Source: Rhynchopus sp. YZ270_cl-10 (lineage: Eukaryota > Euglenozoa > Diplonemea > Diplonemida > Diplonemidae). From it: a stretch of 64,000 nt of DNA. The notes under the pieces are model-generated. The model worked only from the letters and a program-made list of their open reading frames with translations. It was not told the DNA's origin and made no database searches. Location of the stretch: positions 930,001 through 994,000 of the forward strand of contig OZ037848.1 of assembly GCA_964035575.1 (NCBI GenBank), given 5' to 3'. Shown piece by piece: positions 42,301-52,905 of this stretch. The position numbers and the translations under genes were made by a program. The number at the start of each line of letters is the position of its first letter. Position 1 is the stretch's first letter.

Positions 42301-42578
42301 ACCTTCCCCAGCTCCTCAATGTCGAGAAACCCAGAGTTGTCTGTGTCAACGCTGTCGAACACCTTCTTGACCTCTTCCTTTTCCTTCGAGGTAAACACAC
42401 GCTTCACAATGCCCTGCTCGTCTGCAGTCACGCCACGGCCGTCGCGTTCAGACTTCTTCACAATGAGATGTCTGTTCAGAACGTTCAAACGCTGTTCCTC
42501 ACGCTTCAGCAGCGCCCGCATCTCCGATAAGGAGTAGTCTGCGAACTTCTTCCCATACTCAGGGCCGGCATCTGCCAT
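39392..42578 (-). CDS. EF-hand protein with a large helical C-terminal region, 4 exons
   Basis: Exons 42578-41583, 41369-41248, 40978-40864 and 40531-39392 join with matching phases (0, 2, 0) and GTAT donors (GTATGT, GTATGA, GTATGT) to give 790 residues. Residues 58-135 hold two canonical calcium loops, D78-E89 (DTDNSGFLDIEE) and D114-E125 (DANGDGAISFDE), so it should bind Ca2+. Upstream is a short coiled coil (SLSEMRALLKREEQRLNVLN). After the EF-hands come a linker and a charged helical region (KQDHIGVAQTRFGIAKGKKQ; EEEEWWSYESMKKFRELCLK). The C-terminal 450 residues are mostly helical (KLESVVEKDLEEYIQDVVGE; LKSFKQHLKVRNPVAKMAEI) and end in an acidic Ser/Asp patch and a basic tail. No catalytic domain is recognised. 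Treating the halves as separate genes would leave exons 2 and 3 without a home. An acceptor-like CTTTTCAG ends 30 nt before the ATG. Confidence 0.85.
40979..41247 (-). other. Intron 2 of the EF-hand gene
   Basis: A 269 nt phase-2 intron (GTATGATTC...CCCTACAG) that is almost half occupied by family 1 copy 8, antisense to the gene and beginning about 21 nt after the donor. Confidence 0.8.
41107..41224 (+). repeat. Family 1 copy 8 (full length), in an intron
   Basis: GACTTGAAATACAAAGCCCT through GTACCTTGGTGCATGACCG and AACCATGCAGTCCGACGTCC to TTTACATCTGATATAAAA. The best preserved copy, and so the most useful for defining the consensus. Confidence 0.85.
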
Positions 42579-43599
42579 GTGTACACACTGCTTCGGTTTT
42601 TGTGTAGCCTGAAAAGGAAGGGGAGTGTGTGTGTGAAGAAATCTGGGATACGCAAAAAATATAAAAAATCTACGGGCTAAAAACTAGTACTGGGAACTGG
42701 GTACCCAGAAGGCACCTTCACAGCAACGAGATCCAGGGAATAAATGGTGTACCAGGTGGTTGTTGTTGAGTGAAATCCGGTGAAGTCGAAACTAAACAAC
42801 GGGAGGGAGTGGGTGGGGTGGGGTGCTGTCTATACGGACGGGGGGAGAGAGATAGGGGAAACGCAAAAAACAATAAATGTGGAAATTCTGCTTGGGGTTT
42901 GTGCTATCGTTGTCAATTCCCCTTCCAACCTTACTTGAGACAGTGGCAAAGAGTAAAAAAATTGTCTCAGTTTCAAGCTCTTGCAAGATTCTGATATATC
43001 CCGAGAACTGCCAAGACTTACCAAAGCAACTTCAGTAGTGCCTATAATTGGTCATTGGAGTGTGACGAAAGTGTAAGTAATTGGCGAAACTATTCCCACT
43101 GTACAAGACAAAAGAGCAGAGAATCCAAGTCTGCAAACTCGGGTGTCGGCGGGGGGCACAACAAAAGAATCAGATGGTCCGTTTCAGGTACAACTATCAT
43201 AAACACAAAATACGCGAAGGACGCGGAGCGAACTCATTATCAGCACGACTTTTAGATTTACAAACTTTCTCCCCCATTCAAGGCACATGAACGCTTCGCT
43301 GGTGTATTGGCGGCGGTTTTAGAAGTGTCCGAAATCTCCAGCACGCTTCACACAGGTTCTCCTCCTGCTCATGTTCTGGATCAAAACTTTCACTCATACA
43401 ACACAGTACCAAAAAATACATCAACAACTCAACTGAACGAGTAAGTACAGTAGTACTCGAACTAAAACACTTCGCGTTTTAAACTAGCGCACAGCCACAC
43501 CAAAACCTAAACGCTTCACAGCGTATCACTTCACTGAGGCAAGACCAACACTTTACAACTATTCATATTCGCTGGTCAAACAAGGACGCTAACCAACGG
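42579..43599. other. Intergenic, between the last gene and the satellite
   Basis: The first 35 bp are the probable leader of the EF-hand gene. I see no coding-like frame or repeat family member in the rest. From about 43560 the sequence begins to resemble degenerate satellite units. Confidence 0.5.
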
Positions 43600-46269
43600 G
43601 TTGTTTTCGTGCGCATGAAACGGGCGCCGTCCAACGCGTCGTTTTCGACCGCATGAAACGGACTGTGTACAACGAGGTGCCTTTCAACGCGCCGTTTCCG
43701 ACGCGTTGTTTGGAACGCGTTCTAACGCGGTGTTTTGGACGCGTCGTTTTGGACGCGTTCTATCGCGCTGTTTGTGACGAGTTGTTTTGGCGGTGTTCTA
43801 TAGCGCTGTTTTCGACGCGTTGTTTTGGACGCGTTCTATCGCGCTGTTTTCGACGAGTTGTTTTGGCGGTGTTCTATCGCGCTGTTTTCGACGCGTTGTT
43901 TCGGACGCGTTCCATCTATCTGTTTTCGACGCGTTGTTTCGGACGCGTTCTATCGCGCTGTTTTCGACGCGTTGTTTTGGCCGCGTTCTATCGCGCTGTT
44001 TTCGACGCGTTGTTTCGAACGCGTTTCAACGCGCTGTTTTCGACGCGTTGTTTTGGACGGGTTCTATCGCGCTGTTTTCGACGCGTTGTTTTGGCGGCGT
44101 CCTATCGCGCTGTTTTCGACGCGTTGTTTCGAACGCGTTTCAACGCGCTGTTTTCGACGCGTTGTTTTGGACGCCTTCTATCGCGCTGTTTTCGACGCGT
44201 TGTTTTGGCTGCGTTCTATCGCGCTGTTTCCGACGCGTTGTTTTGGACGCGTTCTATCGCGCTGTTTCCGACGCGTTGTTTTGGCCGCGTTATATCGCGC
44301 TGTGTTCGACGCGTTCTATCGCGCTGTTTCCGATGCGTTGTTTTGGCCGCGTTATATCGCGCTGTGTTCGACGCGTTCTATCGCGCTGTTTCCGACGCGT
44401 TGTTTTGGCGGCGTTCTATCGTGCTGTTTCCGATGCGTTCTTTCGGACGCGTTCTATCGCGCTGTTTCCGACGCGTTGTTTTGGCTGCGTTCTATCGCGC
44501 TGTTTCCGACGCGTTGTTTTGGACGCGTTCTATCGCGCTGTTTCCGACGCGTTGTTTTGGCGGCGTTCTCTGGCGCTGTTTTGGACGCGTTCTAGCGCGC
44601 TGTTTCCGACGCGTTCTTTTGGACGCGTTCTATCGCGCTGTTTCCGACGCGTTGTTTTGGACGCGTTCTATCGCGCTGTTTCCGACGCGTTGTTTTGGAC
44701 GCGTTCTATCGCGCTGTTTTCGACGCGGTGTTTTGGACGCGTTCTATCGCGCTGTTTTCGACGCGGTGTTTTGGACGCGTTCTATCGCGCTGTTTCCGAC
44801 GCGTTCTTTTGGACGCGTTCTATCGCGCTGTTTCCGACGCGTTCTTTTGGACGCGTTCTATCGCGCTGTGTTCGACGCGTTCTATCGCGCTGTTTCCGAC
44901 GCGTTGTTTTGGCGGCGTTCTCTGGCGCTGTTTTGGACGCGTTCTATCGCGCTGTTTCCGATGCGTTCTTTCGGACGCGTTCTATCGCGCTGTGTTCGAC
45001 GCGTTCTATCGCGCTGTTTCCGACGCGTTGTTTTGGCGGCGTTCTCTGGCGCTGTTTTGGACGCGTTCTATCGCGCTGTTTCCGACGCGTTCTATCGCGC
45101 TGTTTCCGACGCGTTGTTTTGGCTGCGTTCTATCGCGCTGTTTTCGACGCGCTGTTTCCGATGCGTTGTTTCGGACGCGTTCTATCGCGCTGTTTCCGAC
45201 GCGTTGTTTTGGACGCGTTCTATCGCGCTGTTTCCGACGCGTTGTTTTGGCGGCGTTCTATCGTGCTGTTTCCGACGCGTTGTTTTGGCTGCGTTCTATC
45301 GCGCTGTTTCCGATGCGTTGTTTCGGACGCGTTCTATCGCGCTGTTTCCGACGCGTTGTTTTGGACGCGTTCTATCGCGCTGTTTCCGACGCGTTGTTTT
45401 GGCGGCGTTCTCTGGCGCTGTTTTGGACGCGTTCCAGCGCGCTGTTTCCGACGCGTTCTTTTGGACGCGTTCTATCGCGCTGTTTTCGACGCGGTGTTTT
45501 GGACGCGTTCTATCGCGCTGTTTCCGACGCGTTGTTTTGGACGCGTTCTATCGCGCTGTTTTCGACGCGGTGTTTTGGACGCGTTCTATCGCGCTGTTTC
45601 CGACGCGTTCTTTTGGACGCGTTCTATCGCGCTGTTTTCGACGCGGTGTTTTGGACGCGTTCTATCGCGCTGTTTCCGACGCGTTGTTTTGGACGCGTTC
45701 TATCGCGCTGTTTTCGACGCGGTGTTTTGGACGCGTTCTATCGCGCTGTTTCCGACGCGTTGTTTTGGCGGCGTTCTCTGGCGTTGTTTCGGACGCGTTC
45801 TATCGCGCTGTTTTCGACGCGTTGTTTTGGACGCGTTCTATCGCGCTGTTTTCGACGCGTTGTTTTGGACGCGTTCTATCGCGCTGTTTTCGACGCGTTG
45901 TTTTGGCCGCGTTCTATCGCGCTGTTTTCGACGCGTTGTTTTGGACGCGTTCTATCGCGCTGTTTTCGACGCGTTGTTTTGGCCGCGTTCTATCGCGCTG
46001 TTTCCGACGCGTTGTTTTGGCCGCGTTCTATCGCGCTGTTTCCGACGCGTTGTTTTGGACGCGTTCTATCGCGCTGTTTTCGACGCGTTGTTTTGGACGC
46101 GTTCTATCGCGCTGTTTTCGACGCGTTGTTTTGGCCGCGTTCTATCGCGCTGTTTTCGACGCGTTGTTTTGGCCGCGTTCTATCGCGCTGTTTCCGACGC
46201 GTTGTTTTGGACGCGTTCTATCGCGCTGTTTCCGACGCGTTGTTTTGGACGCGTTCTATCGCGCTGTTT
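43600..46269 (+). repeat. 38 bp satellite, block 1
   Basis: Tandem 38 bp unit (TTTTGGACGCGTTCTATCGC + GCTGTTTTCGACGCGTTG) mixed with a 24 bp short form (ACGCGTTCTATCGCGCTGTT + TCCG). MluI sites (ACGCGT) recur in almost every unit. The left edge is diverged, the right end nearly homogeneous. Long plus-strand frames cover it in all three registers because the unit lacks plus-strand stops and 38 is not a multiple of 3. I treat it as non-coding. Confidence 0.95.
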
Positions 46270-46622
46270 GTAACCCTCCAGAGGTCTCAAGGGATTCCCT
46301 TGAGTGCTAAGAGGATTCCCTTGAGACCACCAAAAATTCCCGCGAGAGAATGTGCGTTTTGGTGACTGAAACCGGCCAAAAACTTTTTAAAACGGCCCAC
46401 AACCTGGTTTCTGCGACTCGAAAAGCGTATCCGCATGCTTTTGGGCGTCCGTAGGCCACAAACGATGGTACCCATGTGGGCCGAAAAACCTACGTGTTTG
46501 TACACAAAACACCACAAAAGCGCTTGTTTGCAGGCAGCTCGGGTCGAAAACGACCTCTTCGGGTCACAAAGCTACATCCCTCCCTCCCTTGGCCCTCGGG
46601 CTGCCCTTTCGGGAGGTCAGGG
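46270..46622 (+). repeat. Satellite spacer, copy 1 (left part)
   Basis: Begins GTTTGTAACCCTCCAGAGG and holds CAAGGGATTCCCTTG, a palindrome. It is identical over its length to the starts of the spacers at 56810, 58313, 61226 and 63086. Interrupted after GTCAGGG by the composite at 46623-54076, and resumes at 54077. Confidence 0.9.
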
Positions 46623-46699
46623 CAAGGCTACCAACGGGACCCCTGGATCAGGGGTCCCCAGGGGTCCCGGACCCCCAGTCTGGGGGTCCGGGACCCCTG

Positions 46700-47107
46700 C
46701 AGTGCTACCAACGCGACAAGAGATTCTAGTCGCGCGACAAAGTGCCACTTGTCGCGCTGTCGCGCCCAAAAAAAATTTTTTTTTTCGACATCACAAAAAT
46801 TTTCACCAAAAAAAAAAAAATTTTTTTTTTTTGGGTGTGGGCGATTTTGGAAAAAAAAATCCAAAAAAAAAAATCCAGAAAAAACCATCGCAGACGGTAC
46901 AGTAGCGACGTAAGCAAAAGCCATCATTTTTTGACCAAAATTTTGCTAAGTACCCGGAAAAAACGCGATTTTTCCTAACAAAAAAAAAAAAAAAAGTGTC
47001 TCAAAATGGAAAAAAAAATTTTTCGATTTTTGCGACAACTCATTTTGTCGCGCTGTCGCGGGTGGTTTGTCGCGTGTCGCGCGCGACTTGTCGCGTTGGT
47101 AGCACTG
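46700..47107. mobile_element. 408 bp MITE, 7 bp target duplication
   Basis: Inverted ends CAGTGCTACCAACGCGACAA, duplication ACCCCTG at 46693-46699 and 47108-47114. The sister sequence near 48866-48895 has the same flanks joined with a single ACCCCTG, which is the empty site. The interior has several TGTCGCGCG-type motifs and A/T runs. Non-autonomous. Confidence 0.9.
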
Positions 47108-48247
47108 ACCCCTGGGACCCCTGGGTCCCCGGGGTCCCAAAAATTTTTTTTTGGCAAAGACATTTTTCAGGTGAAAAAAAAATTTTTTTTCGGCCCTGGG
47201 TTGGGTCCTGTGGCACCCAAAAATGCAAAAAAACGCACTTACGAGCACTTTTGAGCATCACATATTTATTCCACGGCTATTTTGTGTGTGTACCGTACGT
47301 TTAGTATGGCCAGCGCCTTAGCAAAAAATCGAAAAATATCAAAAAAAAAAATTTTTTTTCGGGAAAATTTCGACCCCTGACCTGGGTTTTTGGGCACCAA
47401 AAAATGCAAAAAAACGCAAAAATCGGGTGTTTTGACCATCTGTGGTTACACAAAACACACTTCTGTGTACAAGCCTACACCAATACAGTGGTTATACAAA
47501 GCGATTTTTGACCAAAAAAAAATTTTTTTTTTCGCCCAAAATTTGCCGTGGTACCTCATAAAATGGCCCAAAGAATCCAATGAAAACCTCAGATTGGGCA
47601 AATTATGAAAAAAATTTTCAAGTCAAATTTTCAGCCAAAATACGGTCATTTGTTCACACCCTGATTCTACGTCATGGGGGTACCGCCACGTTGACCAGGA
47701 GAAAGCGTGGCAAGCGTGGCTGCCACGCGACCGCCACGCCCCTGCCACACCTCGACGTCACCGCCACACGTGGCAGCCACGCTCCGAGCCATGCTCTGTA
47801 CGTAACGAATGCAACGCATGCAACACAACGTAACCGGTGTGTACGTAGCGATGTGTACGCAACGAAGGCAACGCAACCAACGCAACGAGTGGTTACAAAC
47901 CCCCACGCATGGTTCTCACAGCTCGCTGGCACGTTTCCCAAGCCGGAAACCCGGTTACCTGCCTGAAAAACCGGGTTTTTGGCCAAAAGGCCTGTTTTGC
48001 CTGTAGAACCCTTAAGAACCCTTAAGAAACACGTGTAAAAAAGGGGTACTCGCGACACCCTGGTTTCAGGGTCTGTCAGGGTTTGGAGGTCTTTCTCATT
48101 TGCAAACCCTAAAAAAAACCTCCTATCTTCCCAAGAATCCACTTTTTTGACCTCTTTGACGGTTTAGGGACCTGAAAAAAAATGGCCGAAACCCACCCCG
48201 CGCGGGGAGGGTGGGGTGATCAGCAACCTTAAAGACCTTAACACTGA

Positions 48248-50100
48248 GTGTTAAGGAACTTTTTCCTTAGGGATTTTTCGGGTACTTAGCGAAATTTTCG
48301 CCATCGAAAGCTAGCCCCTTCCACGGTCGCTGTGGCTTCGGGACGTTTACCCAGCAAATATGGGTATAATTCCCAAGGCTACCAAAGCGACTAGGGTGTC
48401 TTTGGTGTCTTTGGGTGTCGACACCCAAAAGACACCCAAAAAAGTCAAAAAATAGATGTCAATTTTGAGACATTTTTTGTCCCAACTTTTTCCTTAGGGA
48501 TTTTTCGGGTACTTAGCGAAATTTTCGCCATCGAAAGCTAGCCCCTTCCACGGTCGCTGTGGCTTCGGGACGTTTACCCAGCAAATATGGGTATAATTCC
48601 CAAGGCTACCAAAGCGACTAGGGTGTCTTTGGTGTCTTTGGGTGTCGACACCCAAAAGACACCCAAAAAAGTCAAAAAATAGATGTCAATTTTGAGACAT
48701 TTTTTGTCCCAACTTTTTCCTTAGGGATTTTTCGGGTACTTAGCGAAATTTTCGCCATCGAAAGCTAGCCCCTTCCACGGTCGCTGTGGCTTCGGGCAAG
48801 GCTACCAACGGGACCCCTGGATCAGGGGTCCCCAGGGGTCCCGGACCCCCAGTCTGGGGGTCCGGGACCCCTGGGACCCCTGGGTCCCCGGGGTCCCAAA
48901 AATTTTTTTTTGGCAAAGACATTTTTCAGCTGAAAAAAAAATTTTTTTTCGGCCCTGGGTTGGGTCCTGTGGCACCCAAAAATGCAAAAAAACGCACTTA
49001 CGAGCACTTTTGAGCATCACATATTTATTCCACGGCTATTTTGTGTGTATACCGTACGTTTAGTATGGCCAGCGCCTTAGCAAAAAATCGAAAAATCTCA
49101 AAAAAAAAATTTTTTTTTTCGGGAAAATTTCGACCCCTGACCTGGGTTTTTGGGCACCAAAAAATGCAAAAAAACGCAAAAATCGGGTGTTTTGACCATC
49201 TGTGGTTACACAAAACACACTTCTGTGTACAAGCCTACACCAATACAGTGGTTATACAAAGCGATTTTTGACCAAAAAAAAAATTTTTTTTTTCGCCCAA
49301 ACTTTGCCGTGGTACCTCATAAAATGGCCCAAAGAATCCAATGAAAACCTCAGATTGGGCAAATTATGAAAAAAATTTTCAAGTCAAATTTTCAGCCAAA
49401 ATACGGCTATTTTGGTCATGCCTTGTGTACTTTGTGTACTGAACTGGTCCCGAGGCCACAGGGACCGTGTAAGGGGCCAGCTTTTAGTGGCGAAAATTTC
49501 GCTAAGTACCCGGAAAAATCCCTAAGGAAAAAAAAAAAAAAAATTTCACGCAGGGTCACAAAAAAAAATTTTTTTTTTTTTGACTTTTGCTGGGGGTCCC
49601 GGACCCCTGGGACCCCCGGGGTGTTGGGGTCCCGTTGGTAACCTTGCTTCGGGACGTTTACCCAGCAAATATGGGTATAATTCCCAAGGCTACCAAAGCG
49701 ACTAGGGTGTCTTTGGTGTCTTTGGGTGTCGACACCCAAAAGACACCCAAAAAAGTCAAAAAATAGATGTCAATTTTGAGACATTTTTTGTCCCAACTTT
49801 TTCCTTAGGGATTTTTCGGGTACTTAGCGAAATTTTCGCCATCGAAAGCTAGCCCCTTCCACGGTCGCTGTGGCTTCGGGACGTTTACCCAGCAAATATG
49901 GGTATAATTCCCAAGGCTACCAAAGCGACTAGGGTGTCTTTGGTGTCTTTGGGTGTCGACACCCAAAAGACACCCAAAAAAGTCAAAAAATAGATGTCAA
50001 TTTTGAGACATTTTTTGTCCCAACTTTTTCCTTAGGGATTTTTCGGGTACTTAGCGAAATTTTCGCCATCGAAAGCTAGCCCCTTCCACGGTCGCTGTGG
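48248..50100 (+). repeat. 227 bp tandem repeat, about 4.4 units, interrupted
   Basis: Successive CTTCGGGACG landmarks are 227 bp apart (48336, 48563, 48790; then 49647, 49874). Each unit carries AAATATGGGTATAATTCCCA, a GGTGTCGACACC palindrome with flanking GGTGTCTTTG motifs, and TCCTTAGGGATTTTTCGGG. The element at 48797-49646 is inserted in the third unit. Confidence 0.9.
48797..49646. mobile_element. 850 bp element with 7 bp duplication (copy b)
   Basis: Ends CAAGGCTACCAACGGGACCC in inverted orientation (one mismatch at the right), duplication CTTCGGG at 48790-48796 and 49647-49653. The neighbouring 227 bp units show the empty site. The body holds six A-run/T-run junctions and GC-rich GGGGTCCCGGACCCC-type termini. 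Non-coding. Confidence 0.88.
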
Positions 50101-50732
50101 CCTCGTTCCGTTTAAGTCGCCGTTAGGGCGACTTAAGTCCCTTGGCCCCAGCGCCCTATGGGGCGCCTCCTCGTCGGGCCGTTAGGGCCCTCCGGTGGCC
50201 AGGGTTTTTCCCTGGCCTTTGAGGCTCGAACTTCCCCGTCAGACCGGAGCTGGTGTGCTTTATGAGGCACGCTCGTCCGGATGGAGGCTAGCTCGTCCGC
50301 CTTCGGCGAGACCCTCTACCTTCGGCGGGCTTGTGTGCCTTCGTAATGTTCGTCCGTTGGACACTCGCCTTGCAATTTTCGCAAAGCAAAATTTGGTCAA
50401 AAATCGTCTTGCACTTGTGAAGGAATTGCTAAGGAAATGTGAAAATATGAGTGTTTTGGTACACAAAAGTGCGTTTTGGGTGGTTCTGAAGGGTCAAAAC
50501 ACCAAAATTTTGCGATTTTTTGCATTTTTGGTCACCCAAGGACCCACTTTTTTGGGCGAATTTTTTTTTTCCCCTTTGCGAAAAAAAATGAAAAAAATCA
50601 CGGCTTTTAGAACGCTAAGGAGAAATCGGTATTCGATTTTTGGGCAGAGAAGTGCGTTTTAGGTGCCCATAGATGGTCAAAACATCAAAATTTTGGCGTT
50701 TTTTGCATCTTTGGACACCCAAGGACCCACTA
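50101..50732. other. Hairpin-rich non-coding block
   Basis: A series of short inverted repeats: AAGTCGCCGTTAGGGCGACTT, GGGCCGTTAGGGCCC and GGCCAGGGTTTTTCCCTGGCC, followed by AT-rich sequence related to the other element bodies. No gene. Confidence 0.6.
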
Positions 50733-51573
50733 CAAGGCTACCAACGGGACCCCAACACCCCGGGGGTCCCAGGGGTCCGGGACCCCCAGAAAAAGTCAAA
50801 AAAAAAAAATTTTTTTTATTGTGACCCTGCGTGAATTTTTTTTTTTTTTTTTCCTTAGGGATTTTTCCGGGTACTTAGCGAAATTTTCGCCACCAAAAGC
50901 TGGCCCCTTACACGGTCCCTGTGGCCTCGGGACCAGTTCAGTACACAAGGTATGACCAAAATAGCCGTATTTTGGCTGAAAATTTGACTTGAAAATTTTT
51001 TTCATAATTTGCCCAATCTGAGGTTTTCATTGGATTCTTTGGGCCATTTTATGAGGTACCACGGCAAATTTTGGGCGAAAAAAAAAATTTTTTTTTGGTC
51101 AAAAATCGCCTTGTATAACCACTGTATTGGTGTAGGCTTATACACAGAAGTGTGTTTTGTGTAACCACAGATGGTCAAAACACCCGATTTTTGCGCTTTT
51201 TTGCATTTTTTGGTGCCCAAAAACCCAGGTCAGGGGTCGAAATTTTCCCGAAAAAAAAAATTTTTTTTTTGAGATTTTTTGATTTTTTGCTAAGGCGCTG
51301 GCCATACTAAACGTACGGTATACACACAAAATAGCCGTGGAATAAATATGTGATGCTCAAAAGTGCTCGTAAGTGCGTTTTTTTGCATTTTTGGGTGCCA
51401 CAGGACCCAACCCAGGGCCCAAAAAAAATTTTTTTTTCAGCTGAAAAATGTCTTTGCCAAAAAAAATTTTTTGGGACCCCGGGGACCCAGGGGTCCCAGG
51501 GGTCCCGGACCCCCAGACTGGGGGTCCGGGACCCCTGGGGACCCCTGATCCAGGGGTCCCGTTGGTAGCCTTG
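50733..51573. mobile_element. 841 bp element with 7 bp duplication (copy c, inverted)
   Basis: Inverted copy of the element at 48797-49646, flanked by CCCACTA at 50726-50732 and 51574-51580. Here the bases outside the 7 bp differ on the two sides, which fixes the duplication length at 7. Confidence 0.9.
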
Positions 51574-52171
51574 CCCACTATCAGGGGTGATTTTTTTTTG
51601 CCTGAGATTTGCCTTTGCCAAAATCAGAATTTTATTTTTGTGAAGGAATTTGCTAAGGAAAATGACAAATAGTAGACCCCTGTAGCAGTGCATATGGTAT
51701 AAACCCAGATCGTCAAAACATCAAAATTTTGACTTTTTTTGAATTTCCCTGTGCACGAGGTACCAATCCGAGGCCGAAAAAAAAAAAATTTTTTTTTTGG
51801 CTTGGCAAAAGTAGTTGTCAAAAAAAAATTTTTTTTGGGTGTCTTTTGGGTGTCATTTGGGTGTCGCTTGGGTGTCTCTTGTGTCGTCCACTGTAGCATG
51901 CATACGGTATAACCCCAGATCGTCAAAACATCAAAATTTTGCCTTTTTTTGAATTTCCCTGTGCACGAGGTCCCGATCCCAGGCCGAAAAAAAATTTTTT
52001 TTTTTTTTGGGTAGGCAAAAAGTAGTTGTCCAAAAAAAAATTTTTGGGTGTCTTTTGGGTGTCTTTTGGGTGCACCCAAAAAGACACCCAAAAGACACCC
52101 AAAAGACACTCAAAAGACACCCAAAAGACACCCAAAAGACACCCAAATTTGTAGTCGCGTTGGTAGCCTTG
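51574..52171. other. Remnant element(s) with GGGTGTC repeats
   Basis: Two related sub-blocks (about 51660-51890 and 51890-52171), each with CCAGATCGTCAAAACATCAA, a GAATTTCCCTGTGCACGAGG block, an A/T run and many TTGGGTGTC or complement units. The right end GTTGGTAGCCTTG (52159-52171) looks like a terminus of the same family, but its left partner was not found. Confidence 0.5.
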
Positions 52172-52232
52172 CCTACAACCCCCCTAGCCACCCCTTAGGC
52201 TCTCCGTTGTGAGGGTCCTTTTCGAAACCGCT

Positions 52233-52412
52233 CCCGCCGGGTTTTTTGCTCTCGGGAGCCCTGTTGGACCCTCGGGGACCCGTGTGGGCCCTCGGGAGGC
52301 CGTGTGGGGCTCGGGCTTCGCCCTCGTTCCCCCACACGGCCTCCCTCGGGCCCACACGGGTCCCCTCGTGGTCCAACAGGGCTCCCTCGAGCAAAAAACC
52401 CGGCGGGAGGGT
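52233..52412. repeat. Large hairpin, arms about 80-90 bp
   Basis: A near-perfect inverted repeat centred near 52320, with arms running from CTCCCGCCGGGTTTTTTGCT inward to GTGTGGGG. GC-rich, with CGAGGG/CCCTCG boxes inside the stem. It would fold very stably in single-stranded DNA or RNA. Confidence 0.8.
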
Positions 52413-52570
52413 TTCGAAAATATGACCCTCCCGCCGGGAGCGTTCGGGTACCTGGCGGGAGGGTTGTAAATACTCAATGCATCGGTTGCGTTGCGTTGCA
52501 TGCGTTAACCGCATCGTGTGGTTACCAAACGCAGCCCACCTTCGGTGGGCTGCTGCAACTCGTGCCGTGT

Positions 52571-52750
52571 GTGGCTCATGCATGGTTCTCACAGCTCGCT
52601 GGCACGTTTCCCAAGACGCAAAACCGGTTACCTGCCTTAAAAACCGGGTTTTTGGCCAAAACGCCTGTTTTGCCTGTAGAACCCTGTAGAAGCCTTAAGA
52701 AACACGTGTATAAAAGGGGTACTCGTGACACCCTGGGATCAGGGTCTCTA
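52571..52750 (+). repeat. Block shared with 47902-48070
   Basis: CATGGTTCTCACAGCTCGCT, then ACGTTTCCCAAG, AAAACCGGGTTTTTGGCC and GGGGTACTCG occur in the same order at both places, with small differences. Flanking sequences differ, so it is a separate dispersed module. Confidence 0.75.
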
Positions 52751-52879
52751 ACGGTTTAACGCTTCGCTGAGCCTATACACCCCCCAAAAAGTGTCCGATC
52801 TTTCCAAAGAAACAGTTTTTTGAGCTGGGCGAAGCTTCTACACCCTCTAAAAAAAACCGGTTTTTGGTCGGATCCACCA

Positions 52880-52905
52880 GGGGGGGGGGGGGGGGGGGGG
52901 GGGGG
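52880..52905 (+). repeat. Poly-G tract, 26 bases
   Basis: The longest uninterrupted G run in the window. It could form a G-quadruplex or be a target for the poly-G-inserting element, but no terminus sits next to it. Confidence 0.9.

Noticed and set aside
43653-46310. Very long plus-strand ORFs (up to about 885 codons) in the satellite
   Set aside because: Overlapping frames are open in all three registers, match the 38 bp periodicity, and show no start context, domain or codon bias. They are a by-product of a stop-free unit.
52880-52905. Third member of the poly-G-targeting transposon family at the 26-base G run
   Set aside because: Neither side shows the TAGGGGG terminus or a TIR partner, so it is only a homopolymer.
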